DNA of 64,000 nucleotides from Sphingomonas sp. OV641 (GTDB taxonomy: Bacteria; Pseudomonadota; Alphaproteobacteria; Sphingomonadales; Sphingomonadaceae), in the NCBI RefSeq assembly GCF_900109205.1, contig NZ_FNZB01000001.1:1364001-1428000 (forward strand). Reading direction: 5' to 3'. The notes beneath the pieces were generated by a model. The model searched no databases, was not told the DNA's origin, and saw nothing but the letters and a program-made list of their open reading frames with translations. Positions 25,801 through 34,580 of this stretch are shown in pieces. Made by a program: the position numbers and the translations under genes. The stretch's first letter is position 1. Each line of letters begins with the position of its first letter.

Positions 25801-26049
25801 TCAGTTGCTGTCCGAATCGTCATCATCATCGTCGCTATCGACGACGAGATAGATGCCGCCTGCCACGATCGCCGCCGCCAGGATGCCCGCGACCACGCCG
25901 CCGTTCGCCACCTTCTCCGACGAATCGACCGACGCTGCTGCTCGCGTGGACTGAGCCAGCGCTGGCTTTGCAGCCGTGGCCGCCGTCGCCGCAACCGGCG
26001 TCAGGACAAGCGCACTTCCCGCCAGCCCCGTGAGTAACTTCGCAATCAT
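25801..26049 (-). CDS. small membrane protein with acidic C-terminal tail, copy B
   Basis: 82 residues with the same plan as 25115-25342: signal-like start (MIAKLLTGLAGSALVLTPVAA), Ala-rich linker with SEKVANGG, transmembrane segment (GVVAGILAAAIVAGGIYLVV) and a strongly acidic tail DSDDDDDDSDSN. GGAGAAAGGG directly before ATG 26049 fixes the start; an upstream in-frame ATG would add 45 residues that look non-coding. The shared xGG-V-hydrophobic-DSDD...DSN ending shows that the two genes are paralogues. Function unknown. Confidence 0.7.
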   Translation of the reverse strand: MIAKLLTGLAGSALVLTPVAATAATAAKPALAQSTRAAASVDSSEKVANGGVVAGILAAAIVAGGIYLVVDSDDDDDDSDSN

Positions 26050-26367
26050 TCCCTTTCTCCCGTTCAGATACGCGCAGCGGTGCGACGCAACATAGGTAAC
26101 CGCCAGCAACCAATAAGTGCTGACCGGCGTTTCAGTTCCGTAAATCGTTATGGCAATGTACCGATTTTTGCGCGCGTGCGGCACAAAGGAAACAGACCTT
26201 CCCGGCCGCCCCCTTCAGAGCTGCCCATAGATCTGTCGCAAGCATAAGCGCTGCGCTTCAGCGATGCTGAAATCAAAAGCCGGAGCTGCTGAACGTAAGG
26301 GACGAACGCAAGTCGTCCTGGCAATCACCATGTTGACGGCCAATGCCAGCAAACACTTAGCGAAAGC
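26050..26367. other. gene-free stretch
   Basis: About 320 bp that hold the upstream region of the minus-strand small protein and the 3' flank of tRNA-Arg. Open frames here run through the tRNA and have no ribosome binding site. No repeat or RNA structure was recognised. Confidence 0.5.
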
Positions 26368-26444
<77 letters not shown>

Positions 26445-26503
26445 CGGAAAGGAGCGCCTAGCAGCGGTCGGCGGCGGGCGCCAGCGGTTTTACGCAGGTC
26501 GCC

Positions 26504-26875
26504 TTACTTGGCGAGTTCGACCGGCTGGAACGGCGCCAGCCCGCAGCTTGCGCCGCGCATGGGCGGGTTTACGCTGAACACGGTGATGATGTCCTGCGCG
26601 CACAATTGGCTGAGCGACGTGGCGTAGCTGAACCGTCGTTCGAACCCGAGCTGGGGGCAGGAGTTCGGCAGCGTGACGCGATAATAGCGGCCGCCGTTCA
26701 CGCGAAAGTCGATGATCTGGTCGCTGCGTACCAGGCTTTCGCGAATGCTGCTGATCGGGATGCAGGTCTGCGGCGCGCCCGCGGGTGTTGCGGCGGGCAC
26801 GGCGTTCCGATCCCGCGCGGCACCCGGCGCGGTGAGGGTCGCGATGGCGAGGGCAACCGGAAACAGGATACGCAT
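26504..26875 (-). CDS. hypothetical exported protein
   Basis: 123 residues with a signal peptide ([20 protein letters not shown]), a short linker, and a small domain containing [20 protein letters not shown], a repeated-Tyr strand [16 protein letters not shown] and [14 protein letters not shown]. This CIP-x-IR-x-S-x-V pattern occurs in a group of uncharacterised exported proteins of sphingomonads. Four cysteines could form two disulfides. It lies 28 bp downstream of dnaJ and may share its transcript. Confidence 0.65.
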   Translation of the reverse strand: MRILFPVALAIATLTAPGAARDRNAVPAATPAGAPQTCIPISSIRESLVRSDQIIDFRVNGGRYYRVTLPNSCPQLGFERRFSYATSLSQLCAQDIITVFSVNPPMRGASCGLAPFQPVELAK

Positions 26876-26903
26876 CGACCTTCTCCTTCTGCCCTCGCCG
26901 TGG

Positions 26904-28025
26904 TCATTCCCCGGCGAAGGCGCTCTTCAGGCGGGAGAAGAAGCCCTGGCTCGCAGGACATTCATCCCCCGTCTCCGTCTCGCGGAACTCCTCCAGCAAG
27001 GCACGCTGACGGGTGGACAGCCGCGTTGGCGTTTCAACGTCGATCTGCACCACCAGATCCCCGAAGCCCCTGCCCTGCAGCACCGGCATGCCGGCGCCGC
27101 GCTGGCGCAGCTGCTTGCCGGACTGGATGCCAGCCGGGATGCGCAGTTCATGGTTCCGCCCGTCCAGCCCCGGGATGGTAAGCGATCCGCCGAGCGCGGC
27201 GGTGGTGAAGCTGATCGGCGCGCGCGCGAACAGCGTAGTCCCCTCGCGCTCGAACAGGCTGTGCCGCTTCACGTGAAGGAAGATATAAAGGTCGCCGGCC
27301 GGCGCACCGCGCGCACCAGCCTCGCCCTCGCCGGTCATGCGCACGCGGGTCCCTTCGTCCACCCCCGGCGGGATCTCGACGCTCAGCGTCTTGGTACGCT
27401 CGATCCGGCCATCCCCGCGGCAGTCCGGGCAGGGGTCGTCAATCACCTGACCGGAGCCGTTGCAGACCGGACAAGCGCGCTCCACGACGAAAAAGCCCTG
27501 CTGTGCCCGCACCTTGCCGTGCCCGGCGCAGGTGTTGCAGGTGTGCGGATGGCTACCGGCACGCGCGCCTGAACCGTGGCACGTGTCGCAGGCGGCCGTC
27601 ACATCGACCGTGATCTCCGCGGATTTGCCGTGAAAGGCCTCCTCCAGCGTGATCTCCATGTCGTACCGCAGATCGGCGCCGCGGCGCACCTGCTGGCGAC
27701 CGCCCGGGCGGCCACCCATGAATTCGCCAAAGACGCTCTCGAAAATGTCGGAGAAGCCGGAGAAATCCGCATGGCCGTTGCCTGCGCCGCCACCGCCGTT
27801 GCGAAAGGCGGCATGGCCGTAGCGGTCATAGGCCGCGCGCTTCTGCGGATCCTTCAGGCAGTCATAAGCCTCGCTGACCGCCTTGAACTTGGCTTCAGAA
27901 TCCTTGCACCCGGCATTCTTGTCCGGGTGATACTTCATCGCCAGCTTGCGGTATGCGGACTTGATCGTCCCGGCATCGGCCGAACGCTCGACCTCCAGCA
28001 GTTCGTAGAAATCAACTTCGGTCAT
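26904..28025 (-). CDS. dnaJ: chaperone protein DnaJ
   Basis: Hsp40 co-chaperone that delivers substrates to DnaK and stimulates its ATPase. 373 residues, complete. The J domain (about 1-70) has MKYHPDKN, followed by a Gly/Phe region, four zinc-finger repeats ([32 protein letters not shown]), and the two C-terminal substrate domains. It lies downstream of dnaK in the same direction, separated by a 132-bp spacer that contains two REP-like hairpins. Confidence 0.96.
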   Translation of the reverse strand: MTEVDFYELLEVERSADAGTIKSAYRKLAMKYHPDKNAGCKDSEAKFKAVSEAYDCLKDPQKRAAYDRYGHAAFRNGGGGAGNGHADFSGFSDIFESVFGEFMGGRPGGRQQVRRGADLRYDMEITLEEAFHGKSAEITVDVTAACDTCHGSGARAGSHPHTCNTCAGHGKVRAQQGFFVVERACPVCNGSGQVIDDPCPDCRGDGRIERTKTLSVEIPPGVDEGTRVRMTGEGEAGARGAPAGDLYIFLHVKRHSLFEREGTTLFARAPISFTTAALGGSLTIPGLDGRNHELRIPAGIQSGKQLRQRGAGMPVLQGRGFGDLVVQIDVETPTRLSTRQRALLEEFRETETGDECPASQGFFSRLKSAFAGE

Positions 28026-28038
28026 GCGGACCTCATAG

Positions 28039-28149
28039 CCCTCTCCCCTCCGGGAAGAGGGTTGAGAGAAGGGCAGTCATCGGCCGTTCCGACCTGCCCC
28101 TCTCCCGCCTTCACTTCGTTCGGCTGCCCTCTCCCCGGTGGGAAGAGGG
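28039..28149. repeat. pair of REP-like palindromes between dnaK and dnaJ
   Basis: Two related 23-base hairpin units, CCCTCTCCCCTCCGGGAAGA... at 28039-28061 and CCCTCTCCCCGGTGGGAAGA... at 28127-28149, flank a CT-rich middle. They differ in only a few loop bases. Position between two co-directional chaperone genes suggests a role in lowering dnaJ relative to dnaK or in mRNA stability; this is inference. Confidence 0.55.
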
Positions 28150-28157
28150 CGAACCCA

Positions 28158-30068
28158 TTACGCCTTCTGATTGTCGTCAACTTCCGAGAACTCGGCGTCG
28201 ACCACATCATCTTCCTTCGGCGCATCGGTGCCGGCATCGGCGTTCGGGGAAGCCTCAGCCTGCTGCTGCTTCTCGTAGATCGCCTGTCCCAGCTTCATCG
28301 CGACCTGCGCCAGCGCCTGGCTCTTCTCGTTCATCGCCTCGGGATCACCACCCTCGACCGCCGCCTTGGCGGCATCGATCGCGGCCTGGATCTCGCCCTT
28401 CAGCGCCTCGTCCACCTTGTCGCCATTGTCGGCAAGCTGGCGCTCGGTGGTGTGGATCAGCGATTCGGCGTTGTTCTTCGCCTCGGCACCAGCCTTGCGC
28501 TTCTTGTCCTCCTCGGCGAACTGCTCGGCTTCCTGCACCATCTTCTCGATGTCGGCATCCGACAGACCGCCCGATGCCTGAATGCGGATCTGCTGCTCCT
28601 TGCCGGTGCCCTTGTCCTTGGCCGACACGTTCACGATGCCGTTGGCGTCGATGTCGAACGTCACCTCGATCTGCGGCACGCCGCGCGGTGCCGGCGGGAT
28701 GCCGACGAGATCGAACTGGCCGAGCATCTTGTTGTCGGCCGCCATCTCGCGCTCGCCCTGGAACACGCGGATCGTCACCGCCTGCTGATTGTCATCGGCA
28801 GTCGAATAGGTCTGCGACTTCTTGGTCGGGATCGTGGTGTTGCGATCGATCATGCGGGTGAACACGCCGCCCAGCGTTTCGATGCCCAGCGACAGCGGCG
28901 TCACGTCGAGCAGCAGCACGTCCTTGACGTCGCCCTGCAGCACGCCCGCCTGGATCGCCGCGCCCATCGCCACGACTTCGTCCGGGTTCACGCCGGTGTG
29001 CGGCTCCTTGCCGAAGAAGTTCTTCACCGCTTCGCGCACCTTGGGCATGCGCGTCATGCCACCGACGAGCACCACTTCGCTGATGTCGCTGGCCTTAACG
29101 CCCGCATCGGCAAGCGCCTTCTTCATCGGCTCGATCGTGCGCTTGATCAGGTCATCGACCAGACGCTCCAGGTCGGCGCGGCTGATCGTCTTGACGAGGT
29201 GCTTCGGGCCATTCTGGTCGGCGGTGATGAACGGCAGGTTCACCTCGGTCGAGGCGGCCGACGACAGCTCGATCTTCGCCTTCTCGGCTGCTTCCTTCAG
29301 GCGCTGCAGCGCGAGCTTGTCCTTGGTGAGGTCGATGCCCTCATCCTTCTTGAAGCCCTCTGCCAGGTAATCGACCAGCTTGTTGTCGAAGTCTTCGCCA
29401 CCCAGGAAGGTATCGCCGTTGGTGGCCTTCACCTCGAACACGCCGTCCCCGATCTCCAGGATCGAAACGTCGAAGGTGCCGCCGCCAAGGTCATAGACCG
29501 CGATGGTCTTGCCGTCCTGCTTCTCCAGGCCATAGGCGAGCGCCGCCGCCGTCGGCTCGTTGATGATACGCAGCACTTCAAGGCCCGCGATCTGGCCGGC
29601 ATCCTTGGTCGCCTGGCGCTGCGCGTCGTTGAAATACGCCGGCACGGTGATCACCGCCTGCGTGACCGTCTCGCCAAGATAGCTCTCGGCGGTTTCCTTC
29701 ATCTTCTGCAGCGTGAAGGCGCTGATCTGCGACGGGCTGTAATCCTTGCCGCCGGCCTGCACCCAGGCGTCGCCATTGGCGCCGCGCACGATGTGATACG
29801 GGACGAGCTCGGTATCCTTCTTGGTGATCGGATCGTCGAAGCGGCGGCCGATCAGGCGCTTCACCGCGAAGATGGTGTTGTCGCCGTTCGTCACCGCCTG
29901 CCGCTTGGCCGGCTGGCCGACCAGCCGCTCGCCATCCTTGGCGAAGGCGACGATCGACGGCGTGGTGCGCGCGCCTTCCGCATTCTCGATCACCTTGGGC
30001 TTGCCGCCCTCCATCACTGCGACGCAGCTGTTGGTGGTGCCAAGATCAATACCGATAACTTTTGCCAT
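28158..30068 (-). CDS. dnaK: molecular chaperone DnaK (Hsp70)
   Basis: ATP-dependent chaperone, 636 residues. The ATPase domain starts with [17 protein letters not shown] and includes [15 protein letters not shown] and [14 protein letters not shown]; the interdomain linker is seen at [19 protein letters not shown]; the substrate domain and helical lid follow, ending in the usual acidic [10 protein letters not shown] tail. dnaJ lies downstream. A sigma32-type promoter is visible upstream, so the gene should be heat inducible. Confidence 0.98.
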   Translation of the reverse strand: MAKVIGIDLGTTNSCVAVMEGGKPKVIENAEGARTTPSIVAFAKDGERLVGQPAKRQAVTNGDNTIFAVKRLIGRRFDDPITKKDTELVPYHIVRGANGDAWVQAGGKDYSPSQISAFTLQKMKETAESYLGETVTQAVITVPAYFNDAQRQATKDAGQIAGLEVLRIINEPTAAALAYGLEKQDGKTIAVYDLGGGTFDVSILEIGDGVFEVKATNGDTFLGGEDFDNKLVDYLAEGFKKDEGIDLTKDKLALQRLKEAAEKAKIELSSAASTEVNLPFITADQNGPKHLVKTISRADLERLVDDLIKRTIEPMKKALADAGVKASDISEVVLVGGMTRMPKVREAVKNFFGKEPHTGVNPDEVVAMGAAIQAGVLQGDVKDVLLLDVTPLSLGIETLGGVFTRMIDRNTTIPTKKSQTYSTADDNQQAVTIRVFQGEREMAADNKMLGQFDLVGIPPAPRGVPQIEVTFDIDANGIVNVSAKDKGTGKEQQIRIQASGGLSDADIEKMVQEAEQFAEEDKKRKAGAEAKNNAESLIHTTERQLADNGDKVDEALKGEIQAAIDAAKAAVEGGDPEAMNEKSQALAQVAMKLGQAIYEKQQQAEASPNADAGTDAPKEDDVVDAEFSEVDDNQKA

Positions 30069-30150
30069 GAGTGCTCTTCTAGCCCCTGCTCAAACAAAAA
30101 ACCTGCCGCTTCGCCCCGTTACGGCGACGGAACAGCGTTGACGAAGCGCG

Positions 30151-30178
30151 ATATAGGTGCCGGTTCCCACGCCGCAAG
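30151..30178 (-). promoter_or_regulatory. candidate sigma32 (heat-shock) promoter of dnaK
   Basis: On the minus strand CTTG (30175-30178) and CCTATAT (30151-30157) are separated by 17 bases, which matches the alphaproteobacterial RpoH pattern CTTG-N17-CYTATNT. It lies about 83 bases before the dnaK start and within the spacer shared with the divergent copper chaperone gene. Matched by eye only. Confidence 0.55.
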
Positions 30179-30249
30179 GCACCTCCCCAGCTTGCCGCCG
30201 GAGACGGCGCGGCGTAGCGATCCGGCATCGTTTCGCCTGGGAGAAGCCC

Positions 30250-30699
30250 TTGTTCCGCACTGCCGCCGCGCTCGCCATTGCCGCTGCCGCCCTCACTGGA
30301 TGTGCGCCCGAGCCGCAATTGTCCATCAGCGATGCCTGGGTGCGCCTTGCCGCGGTCGACGGGCGGCCCGCGGCCGGCTATTTCACCGTCAATGGCGGGC
30401 CGGCGGCGGCAACGCTGGTCAGCGTCCGGACGGATCTTGCCCTGCGTACCGAGCTTCACGAAAGCATGGCGGCGGCGGGCGGCGGCATGACGATGGACGC
30501 GATCGATCAGGTGCCCGTTCCCGCACGCGGTGAGGTGCGGTTCGCGCCCGGCGGCAAACATGCCATGCTGTTCGGCGTGAACCCTCAGGTGAAGCCGGGC
30601 ACTTCGCTTACCCTCACCTTCACCTTTGCCGATTCGACCCGGATACAGCACAAGGCACGCGTCATCGCCGCGGGGGATCAGGCACCGTCTGTCGACTGA
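30250..30699 (+). CDS. PCu(A)C-type periplasmic copper chaperone, lipoprotein
   Basis: 149 residues from TTG 30250, which has GGGAG just upstream and gives a proper lipoprotein signal peptide with lipobox LTGC; longer frames begin with arginine-rich non-signal sequence. The copper motif is H-x3-M ... H-x-M: LHESMAAAGGGMTMD in the middle and GGKHAMLFG about 25 residues later, as in the DUF461 family that delivers Cu(I) to cytochrome oxidase. It is divergent from dnaK. No oxidase genes are near. Confidence 0.82.
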   Translation: MFRTAAALAIAAAALTGCAPEPQLSISDAWVRLAAVDGRPAAGYFTVNGGPAAATLVSVRTDLALRTELHESMAAAGGGMTMDAIDQVPVPARGEVRFAPGGKHAMLFGVNPQVKPGTSLTLTFTFADSTRIQHKARVIAAGDQAPSVD

Positions 30700-30785
30700 T
30701 CGCCGATGGCGGCTGTACCGGCATCGCTGTGCAATCGCCGGGTCAGATCACTGGTCCGTAACCTTTGCGCGGCATCACTTTTGCG

Positions 30786-31517
30786 ATGATCAAGCTTGCG
30801 ACATGGCAGAACCGGGTGAGACGCCGGGTGGAAGGGCGCAGCCCCCGGCAGATCGCCGCGCTGACCCTCAAGACGCTCCGCCATGCCGCCCGCAGCTTCA
30901 GCCCCGCGGCGGCGCGGGCGCGGCGCGCGGATCAGGCGTTCGACCGGCGCTGGGGAACGGACACGGGCGGGACGATGAACCTGTCCGCGCTGAACGTCGC
31001 GCGCGATCGTGCGCTGCTCGGCTTCGGCTATCAGGCCAGCAATGGCGTCGCGTTGACGGAGGCGATGGCCATCGCCGCGGTCGACCCGGCGCGCTTCGCT
31101 TTCGTCGACTACGGCTCGGGCAAGGGCCGGGTCGTCATGATTGCCGCAAGACTGGGCTTCGCGCGCGCCATTGGCGTTGAGTTCGCGCCCGAGCTTCACA
31201 CGGTTGCGCTCGCCAACGCGGATCGCTTCACGGCCGTCAGTGGCGCGCCGATCCGCTGCGACATGGTGCTGGGCGACGCCGGCAGCTTCGACCCACCGCC
31301 TGGCCCCTTCTTCGCCTATATCTACAACAGCTTCGGCCCGGTGATCCTGCGCGAAGTGCTGGCCAGGCTGGAACAGCGCGCCGGTGCCGGCGATCCCGTG
31401 TTCGCGCTTTACGTCAATCCGCGCCACCGCGAGGCGTTCGAAGACAACGGCTGCTGGCACGTCCTGACCGATCGTGGCGATTGGGTGCTCTACCGCCTCG
31501 CCGCCACCGCTGGCTGA
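30786..31517 (+). CDS. class I SAM-dependent methyltransferase
   Basis: 243 residues. The SAM-binding motif I is FVDYGSGKGRVVMIAA near residue 107, followed by the acidic end of strand 2 in AIGVEFAPELHTVA and motif-IV-like FFAYIYNSFGPVIL. A basic N-terminal stretch (RVRRRVEGRSPRQIAALTLK) precedes it. ATG 30786 is preferred to a TTG 21 bases upstream. The substrate is unknown; the fold is of the histone-methyltransferase DOT1-like bacterial group. Confidence 0.72.
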   Translation: MIKLATWQNRVRRRVEGRSPRQIAALTLKTLRHAARSFSPAAARARRADQAFDRRWGTDTGGTMNLSALNVARDRALLGFGYQASNGVALTEAMAIAAVDPARFAFVDYGSGKGRVVMIAARLGFARAIGVEFAPELHTVALANADRFTAVSGAPIRCDMVLGDAGSFDPPPGPFFAYIYNSFGPVILREVLARLEQRAGAGDPVFALYVNPRHREAFEDNGCWHVLTDRGDWVLYRLAATAG

Positions 31518-31566
31518 AGCGCGCAGGGCGCTGGACCGGCGCGCCGAACTGCCTACCTTGGCGGCG

Positions 31567-32025
31567 ATGACCATCCGGCGCCTCACCGATGGCGAGAAGC
31601 AACTCGCCCGCTCCATCTACGGCGATGCCATCGATCTGGAGCAGGTTGAGGTCTGCCACCACCGATGGTGGCCGCTCCAGCCGCGCCATGTCGTGATGGC
31701 GCCGCGCGGTCGCATCCACTTCCACCCCCACGGCGGCCTGTACCGCGACGATTTCGCCGCCGCGCCGCTTAGCGAGCAGGGCCTGTTCATCCACGAGATG
31801 TGTCACGTCTGGCAGCACCAGCGCGGCATCTTCCTGCCGCTCGCGCGCCATCCCTTCTGCCGCTACCATTACAGCGTGGTGCCCGGGTGGCCGCTCAAGC
31901 GCTATGGCATCGAACAGCAGGCGGAGATCGTCCGCCACGCCTTCCTGCTGCGCGCCGGCGCGCGCGTCGTCGGCGCGCCCGACCTTTCGACCTACGAGAG
32001 CATCCTGCCCTTCAGCCGCTGCTGA
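31567..32025 (+). CDS. vgr-related zinc-metallopeptidase-like protein
   Basis: 152 residues. The motif FIHEMCHVWQHQRG contains HEMxH, a zinc-peptidase type site. Similar short proteins are annotated as vgr-related in sphingomonads. Upstream there are aromatic and His-rich segments (VCHHRWWPLQPRHVV, IHFHPHGG). No signal peptide is seen. ATG 31567 is chosen because earlier in-frame codons read antisense-like. It follows the methyltransferase by 49 bp. A catalytic function is likely but unproven. Confidence 0.65.
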   Translation: MTIRRLTDGEKQLARSIYGDAIDLEQVEVCHHRWWPLQPRHVVMAPRGRIHFHPHGGLYRDDFAAAPLSEQGLFIHEMCHVWQHQRGIFLPLARHPFCRYHYSVVPGWPLKRYGIEQQAEIVRHAFLLRAGARVVGAPDLSTYESILPFSRC

Positions 32026-32086
32026 GCGGAACTCAAGGAGCAGCCGCGGCTTTCCCTTTCCGACGCGTGATCGGGGAGCAGGACCA

Positions 32087-32557
32087 ATGAACAGGCGCAA
32101 CGCGGCGATCGCAGGCGGCATCGTGGCCGGGATCGTGACCACGGCGGCGATGTGGGCGGGGCGGCGCAGCGGCGTGCTCGGCAAGACGCTCGATCGCGAC
32201 GCGGTCGACTGGATCGACCGCACCACCGGCTCGCGCGAGGTGATCGGCGACGCCGGCACCAGCATGGTGGAGTTCGCCAATCACCTCGGCGCGTCCGCAG
32301 CCTTCGGCGGCCTCTATGCGCAGGTTCGGCAATGGGCGCCAAATGTGCCCCCCGCCGCGCTCGGCGCGATGTTCGGCACCGCCCTTTACGTCATCAATAT
32401 CGCCGGCATCGCGCCACTCCTCGGCATCACCGAGGGCGAGGTCGAGGCCGGCCCGCGCAAGGCGTCCGAACGCTGGGCGCTTCACGTGCTCCAGTCGGTC
32501 GTCACCGCGCTCGTCGCCGAACGGCTGACGAGCGAGGGAGACCAGGCGACCACCTGA
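32087..32557 (+). CDS. hypothetical membrane protein
   Basis: 156 residues with an N-terminal transmembrane segment (AAIAGGIVAGIVTTAAMWAG), an amphipathic middle (VDWIDRTTGSREVIGDAG), a second hydrophobic segment (LGAMFGTALYVINIAGIAPLLG) and a third weaker one near the C-terminus (LHVLQSVVTALVAE). I do not recognise the family; it has features of DUF1440-type inner-membrane proteins. It follows the vgr-related gene by 61 bp on the same strand. Confidence 0.6.
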   Translation: MNRRNAAIAGGIVAGIVTTAAMWAGRRSGVLGKTLDRDAVDWIDRTTGSREVIGDAGTSMVEFANHLGASAAFGGLYAQVRQWAPNVPPAALGAMFGTALYVINIAGIAPLLGITEGEVEAGPRKASERWALHVLQSVVTALVAERLTSEGDQATT

Positions 32558-32588
32558 CGCGCGGCGGCTGGTCCGCTCGCTCGTCAGC

Positions 32589-33938
32589 TCACTTCATCAG
32601 CACCAGCTCTTCCGCCATGGTCGGGTGCAGCGCCACCGTTGAATCGAACTGCGCCTTGGTCAGCCCGGCCTTCACGCATACCGCCGCCGCCTGGATGATC
32701 TCGGGGCAATCCGGCCCGATCATGTGGATGCCCACCACCCGGTCCGTCTCGGCATCGCACACCATCTTGTACAGCGATCGCTCGTCGCGGCCCGCCAGCA
32801 CGTTCTTCATCGGCCGGAAGTCGGACGAATAGATCCGCACGGAGCCCAGCTTCTGCCGCGCCTCGCTCTCCGTCATGCCGACGCCGGCGATCGGCGGGTG
32901 GCTGAAGCACGCCGCCGGCACGCAATCATAGTCCACCGATGCGCCGCCCTTGCCAAACAGGTTGTCGGCGAACGCCTGCCCCTCGCGGATCGCCACCGGC
33001 GTCAGCTGGATGCGGTTGGTCACGTCGCCGACGGCATGGATCGACGGGCAAGTGGAGCAATTGTCGTCGTTCACCGGCACCGCACCCTTGGCGTCAACCT
33101 CCACGCCGGCACTCTCAAGGCCGAGCCCGTCGGTGTTGGGCACCCGGCCGGTCGCGTACATCACGCAATCCACCACCACGGGTTCGTGCCCCGTCATGTG
33201 CACTTCCAGACAGCCGTCCTCGCGCTTCTCGATCTTCTCGAAGGTCGCGTCGAAGCGGAATTCCAGTCCCTTCATCATGCTGATCTGGAGCAGCCGATCA
33301 CGGATCTGCAGGTCATAGCCGCGCAGGATGTCCTTGGTCCGGTTCATGATGATGACGTGCGCGCCAAGCTGGTGAAAAATGCCCGCGAACTCGTTGGCGA
33401 TATAGCCGGCGCCCGCGATCAGCACGCGGCTGGGAATGGCATCCAGGTGAAACACCTCGTTGGAGGTGATGCCATGTTCGGAGCCGGGGAACTCCGGAAC
33501 ATGCGGCCGTGCGCCGGTGGCGACCAGGATGTGCTTGGCCGTCTTGGTCGTGCCGTCCGCCAGGGTCACTTCATTGGGGCCGGCGATCGTCGCGCGCTGG
33601 TGGATGATCTCGGCGCCGTTGGACTCCAGCGTCGTCGTGTACGCCTTGTTGATCCGGTCGACCTCCGCCAGCACATTTTCCTGCAGGCACTTCCAGTCGA
33701 ACGCGCAATCGTCCGGCACGCGCCAGCCAAAGCGCTGCGCATCCTTCAGATCCTCCGCGAAATGCGCGCCATAGACGAGCAGCTTCTTGGGCACGCAGCC
33801 GCGGATCACACAGGTGCCGCCGACGCGATATTCCTCCGCCACCGCCACGCGCGCACCATGCGCCGCCGCCACCCGCGACGCCCGCGTGCCGCCGGAACCG
33901 GCACCGATGGTTAAAAGGTCGTAATCGAAATCGGGCAT
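32589..33938 (-). CDS. gor: glutathione-disulfide reductase
   Basis: NADPH-dependent flavoprotein that regenerates reduced glutathione. ATG 33938 gives 449 residues; a TTG one codon before is less likely. The FAD site is IGAGSGGTRASRVAA, the redox pair lies in GGTCVIRGCVPKK (Cys43, Cys48), the NADPH domain starts at LIAGAGYIANEFAG, YATGRVPNTDGLG follows, and the C-terminal ALHPTMAEELV supplies the catalytic His-Glu of the partner subunit. Its ATG shares a base with the stop of vapC (TGATG), so the two genes are translationally linked. Confidence 0.94.
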   Translation of the reverse strand: MPDFDYDLLTIGAGSGGTRASRVAAAHGARVAVAEEYRVGGTCVIRGCVPKKLLVYGAHFAEDLKDAQRFGWRVPDDCAFDWKCLQENVLAEVDRINKAYTTTLESNGAEIIHQRATIAGPNEVTLADGTTKTAKHILVATGARPHVPEFPGSEHGITSNEVFHLDAIPSRVLIAGAGYIANEFAGIFHQLGAHVIIMNRTKDILRGYDLQIRDRLLQISMMKGLEFRFDATFEKIEKREDGCLEVHMTGHEPVVVDCVMYATGRVPNTDGLGLESAGVEVDAKGAVPVNDDNCSTCPSIHAVGDVTNRIQLTPVAIREGQAFADNLFGKGGASVDYDCVPAACFSHPPIAGVGMTESEARQKLGSVRIYSSDFRPMKNVLAGRDERSLYKMVCDAETDRVVGIHMIGPDCPEIIQAAAVCVKAGLTKAQFDSTVALHPTMAEELVLMK

Positions 33939-34348
33939 CAATTCACTCCACTGGCGTCGAGCGCAGATATGAGCCCGAGGTGCTGGACGAAAGGATCGAA
34001 ATCCCGATCACTGTAAAGCAGCGGGATACGATCAAGAATGCAGCGCGTGGCGATCAGCGTGTCGATCGTCTTGCGCGGGGTGATGCCGAGCGCGCGGAGC
34101 GCGCGAAAATTACGAGCGGCTTCAACAGCCACGATGTCATCGACGATCGCCAGAGCTGCAAACTCTCCGGTCAGCCGCAACAATTGGCGAAATTCACCAT
34201 CGTGACGGCAGCCCTGCAACACCTCGGTTCGCACCAGATCGCCGACGAGCACTTCGCCAACCCCGATGCGCAGCGCCAACTCATCAACTTGACGCGTCGG
34301 TGCGCCGCGGAAGAAGTCGATCCAGACGCTGCTGTCGACGAGGATCAA
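33938..34348 (-). CDS. vapC: type II toxin VapC, PIN-domain ribonuclease
   Basis: 136-residue PIN nuclease that cleaves RNA unless bound by VapB. Acidic residues of the PIN site are seen in ILVDSSVWIDFFRG (Asp5), VRTEVLQG (Glu), RKTIDTLIATRC (Asp) and LYSDRDFDPF (Asp). It overlaps the antitoxin gene by four bases (ATGA) and its stop abuts the gor start. The order antitoxin-toxin is the normal one. All four acidic positions are intact, so the toxin should be active. Confidence 0.9.
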   Translation of the reverse strand: MILVDSSVWIDFFRGAPTRQVDELALRIGVGEVLVGDLVRTEVLQGCRHDGEFRQLLRLTGEFAALAIVDDIVAVEAARNFRALRALGITPRKTIDTLIATRCILDRIPLLYSDRDFDPFVQHLGLISALDASGVN

Positions 34349-34536
34349 TCGACACGCATCGCTTCGAGATCACCTGACCATTCGAGCTTCCCCCGCAGCT
34401 TAAGCATCTCCCGCTGGCGCATGATCTGGACATATCGACGCAGCGCCTCTTCGACGGTCTCGCGCTTGGTCTTGGTCCCGAGTGCCTTCATCGCCTCGGC
34501 CATCAGTTCGTCATCGATCTCGATATTGGTCCGCAT
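34345..34536 (-). CDS. vapB: antitoxin VapB
   Basis: 63 residues of the VapB family: an N-terminal ribbon-helix-helix part (MRTNIEIDDELMAEAMKAL ... RETVEEALRRYV) for DNA binding and a C-terminal toxin-binding end with LRGKLEWSGDLEAMR. It precedes vapC with a four-base overlap. The start codon lies within a perfect palindrome that is a likely operator. Confidence 0.9.
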   Translation of the reverse strand: MRTNIEIDDELMAEAMKALGTKTKRETVEEALRRYVQIMRQREMLKLRGKLEWSGDLEAMRVD

Positions 34537-34564
34537 GTGTATGACTCCGAAGAGTCATACACAT
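34535..34564 (-). promoter_or_regulatory. vapBC operator palindrome over the vapB start
   Basis: A perfect 13-bp inverted repeat, ATGTGTATGACTC / GAGTCATACACAT, with spacer CGAA. Two of the three bases of the vapB ATG (34536-34534) lie within it. VapBC complexes autoregulate by binding such palindromes. In mRNA it would also form a strong hairpin over the start codon. Confidence 0.8.
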
Positions 34565-34580
34565 AGCGTCTGCGCCCGCT

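Noticed and set aside
27576..30533. A very long plus-strand open frame (about 985 codons) opposite dnaK and dnaJ.
   Set aside because: It is the antisense mirror of two certain chaperone genes, with repeated Leu/Arg/His strings and no family signature.
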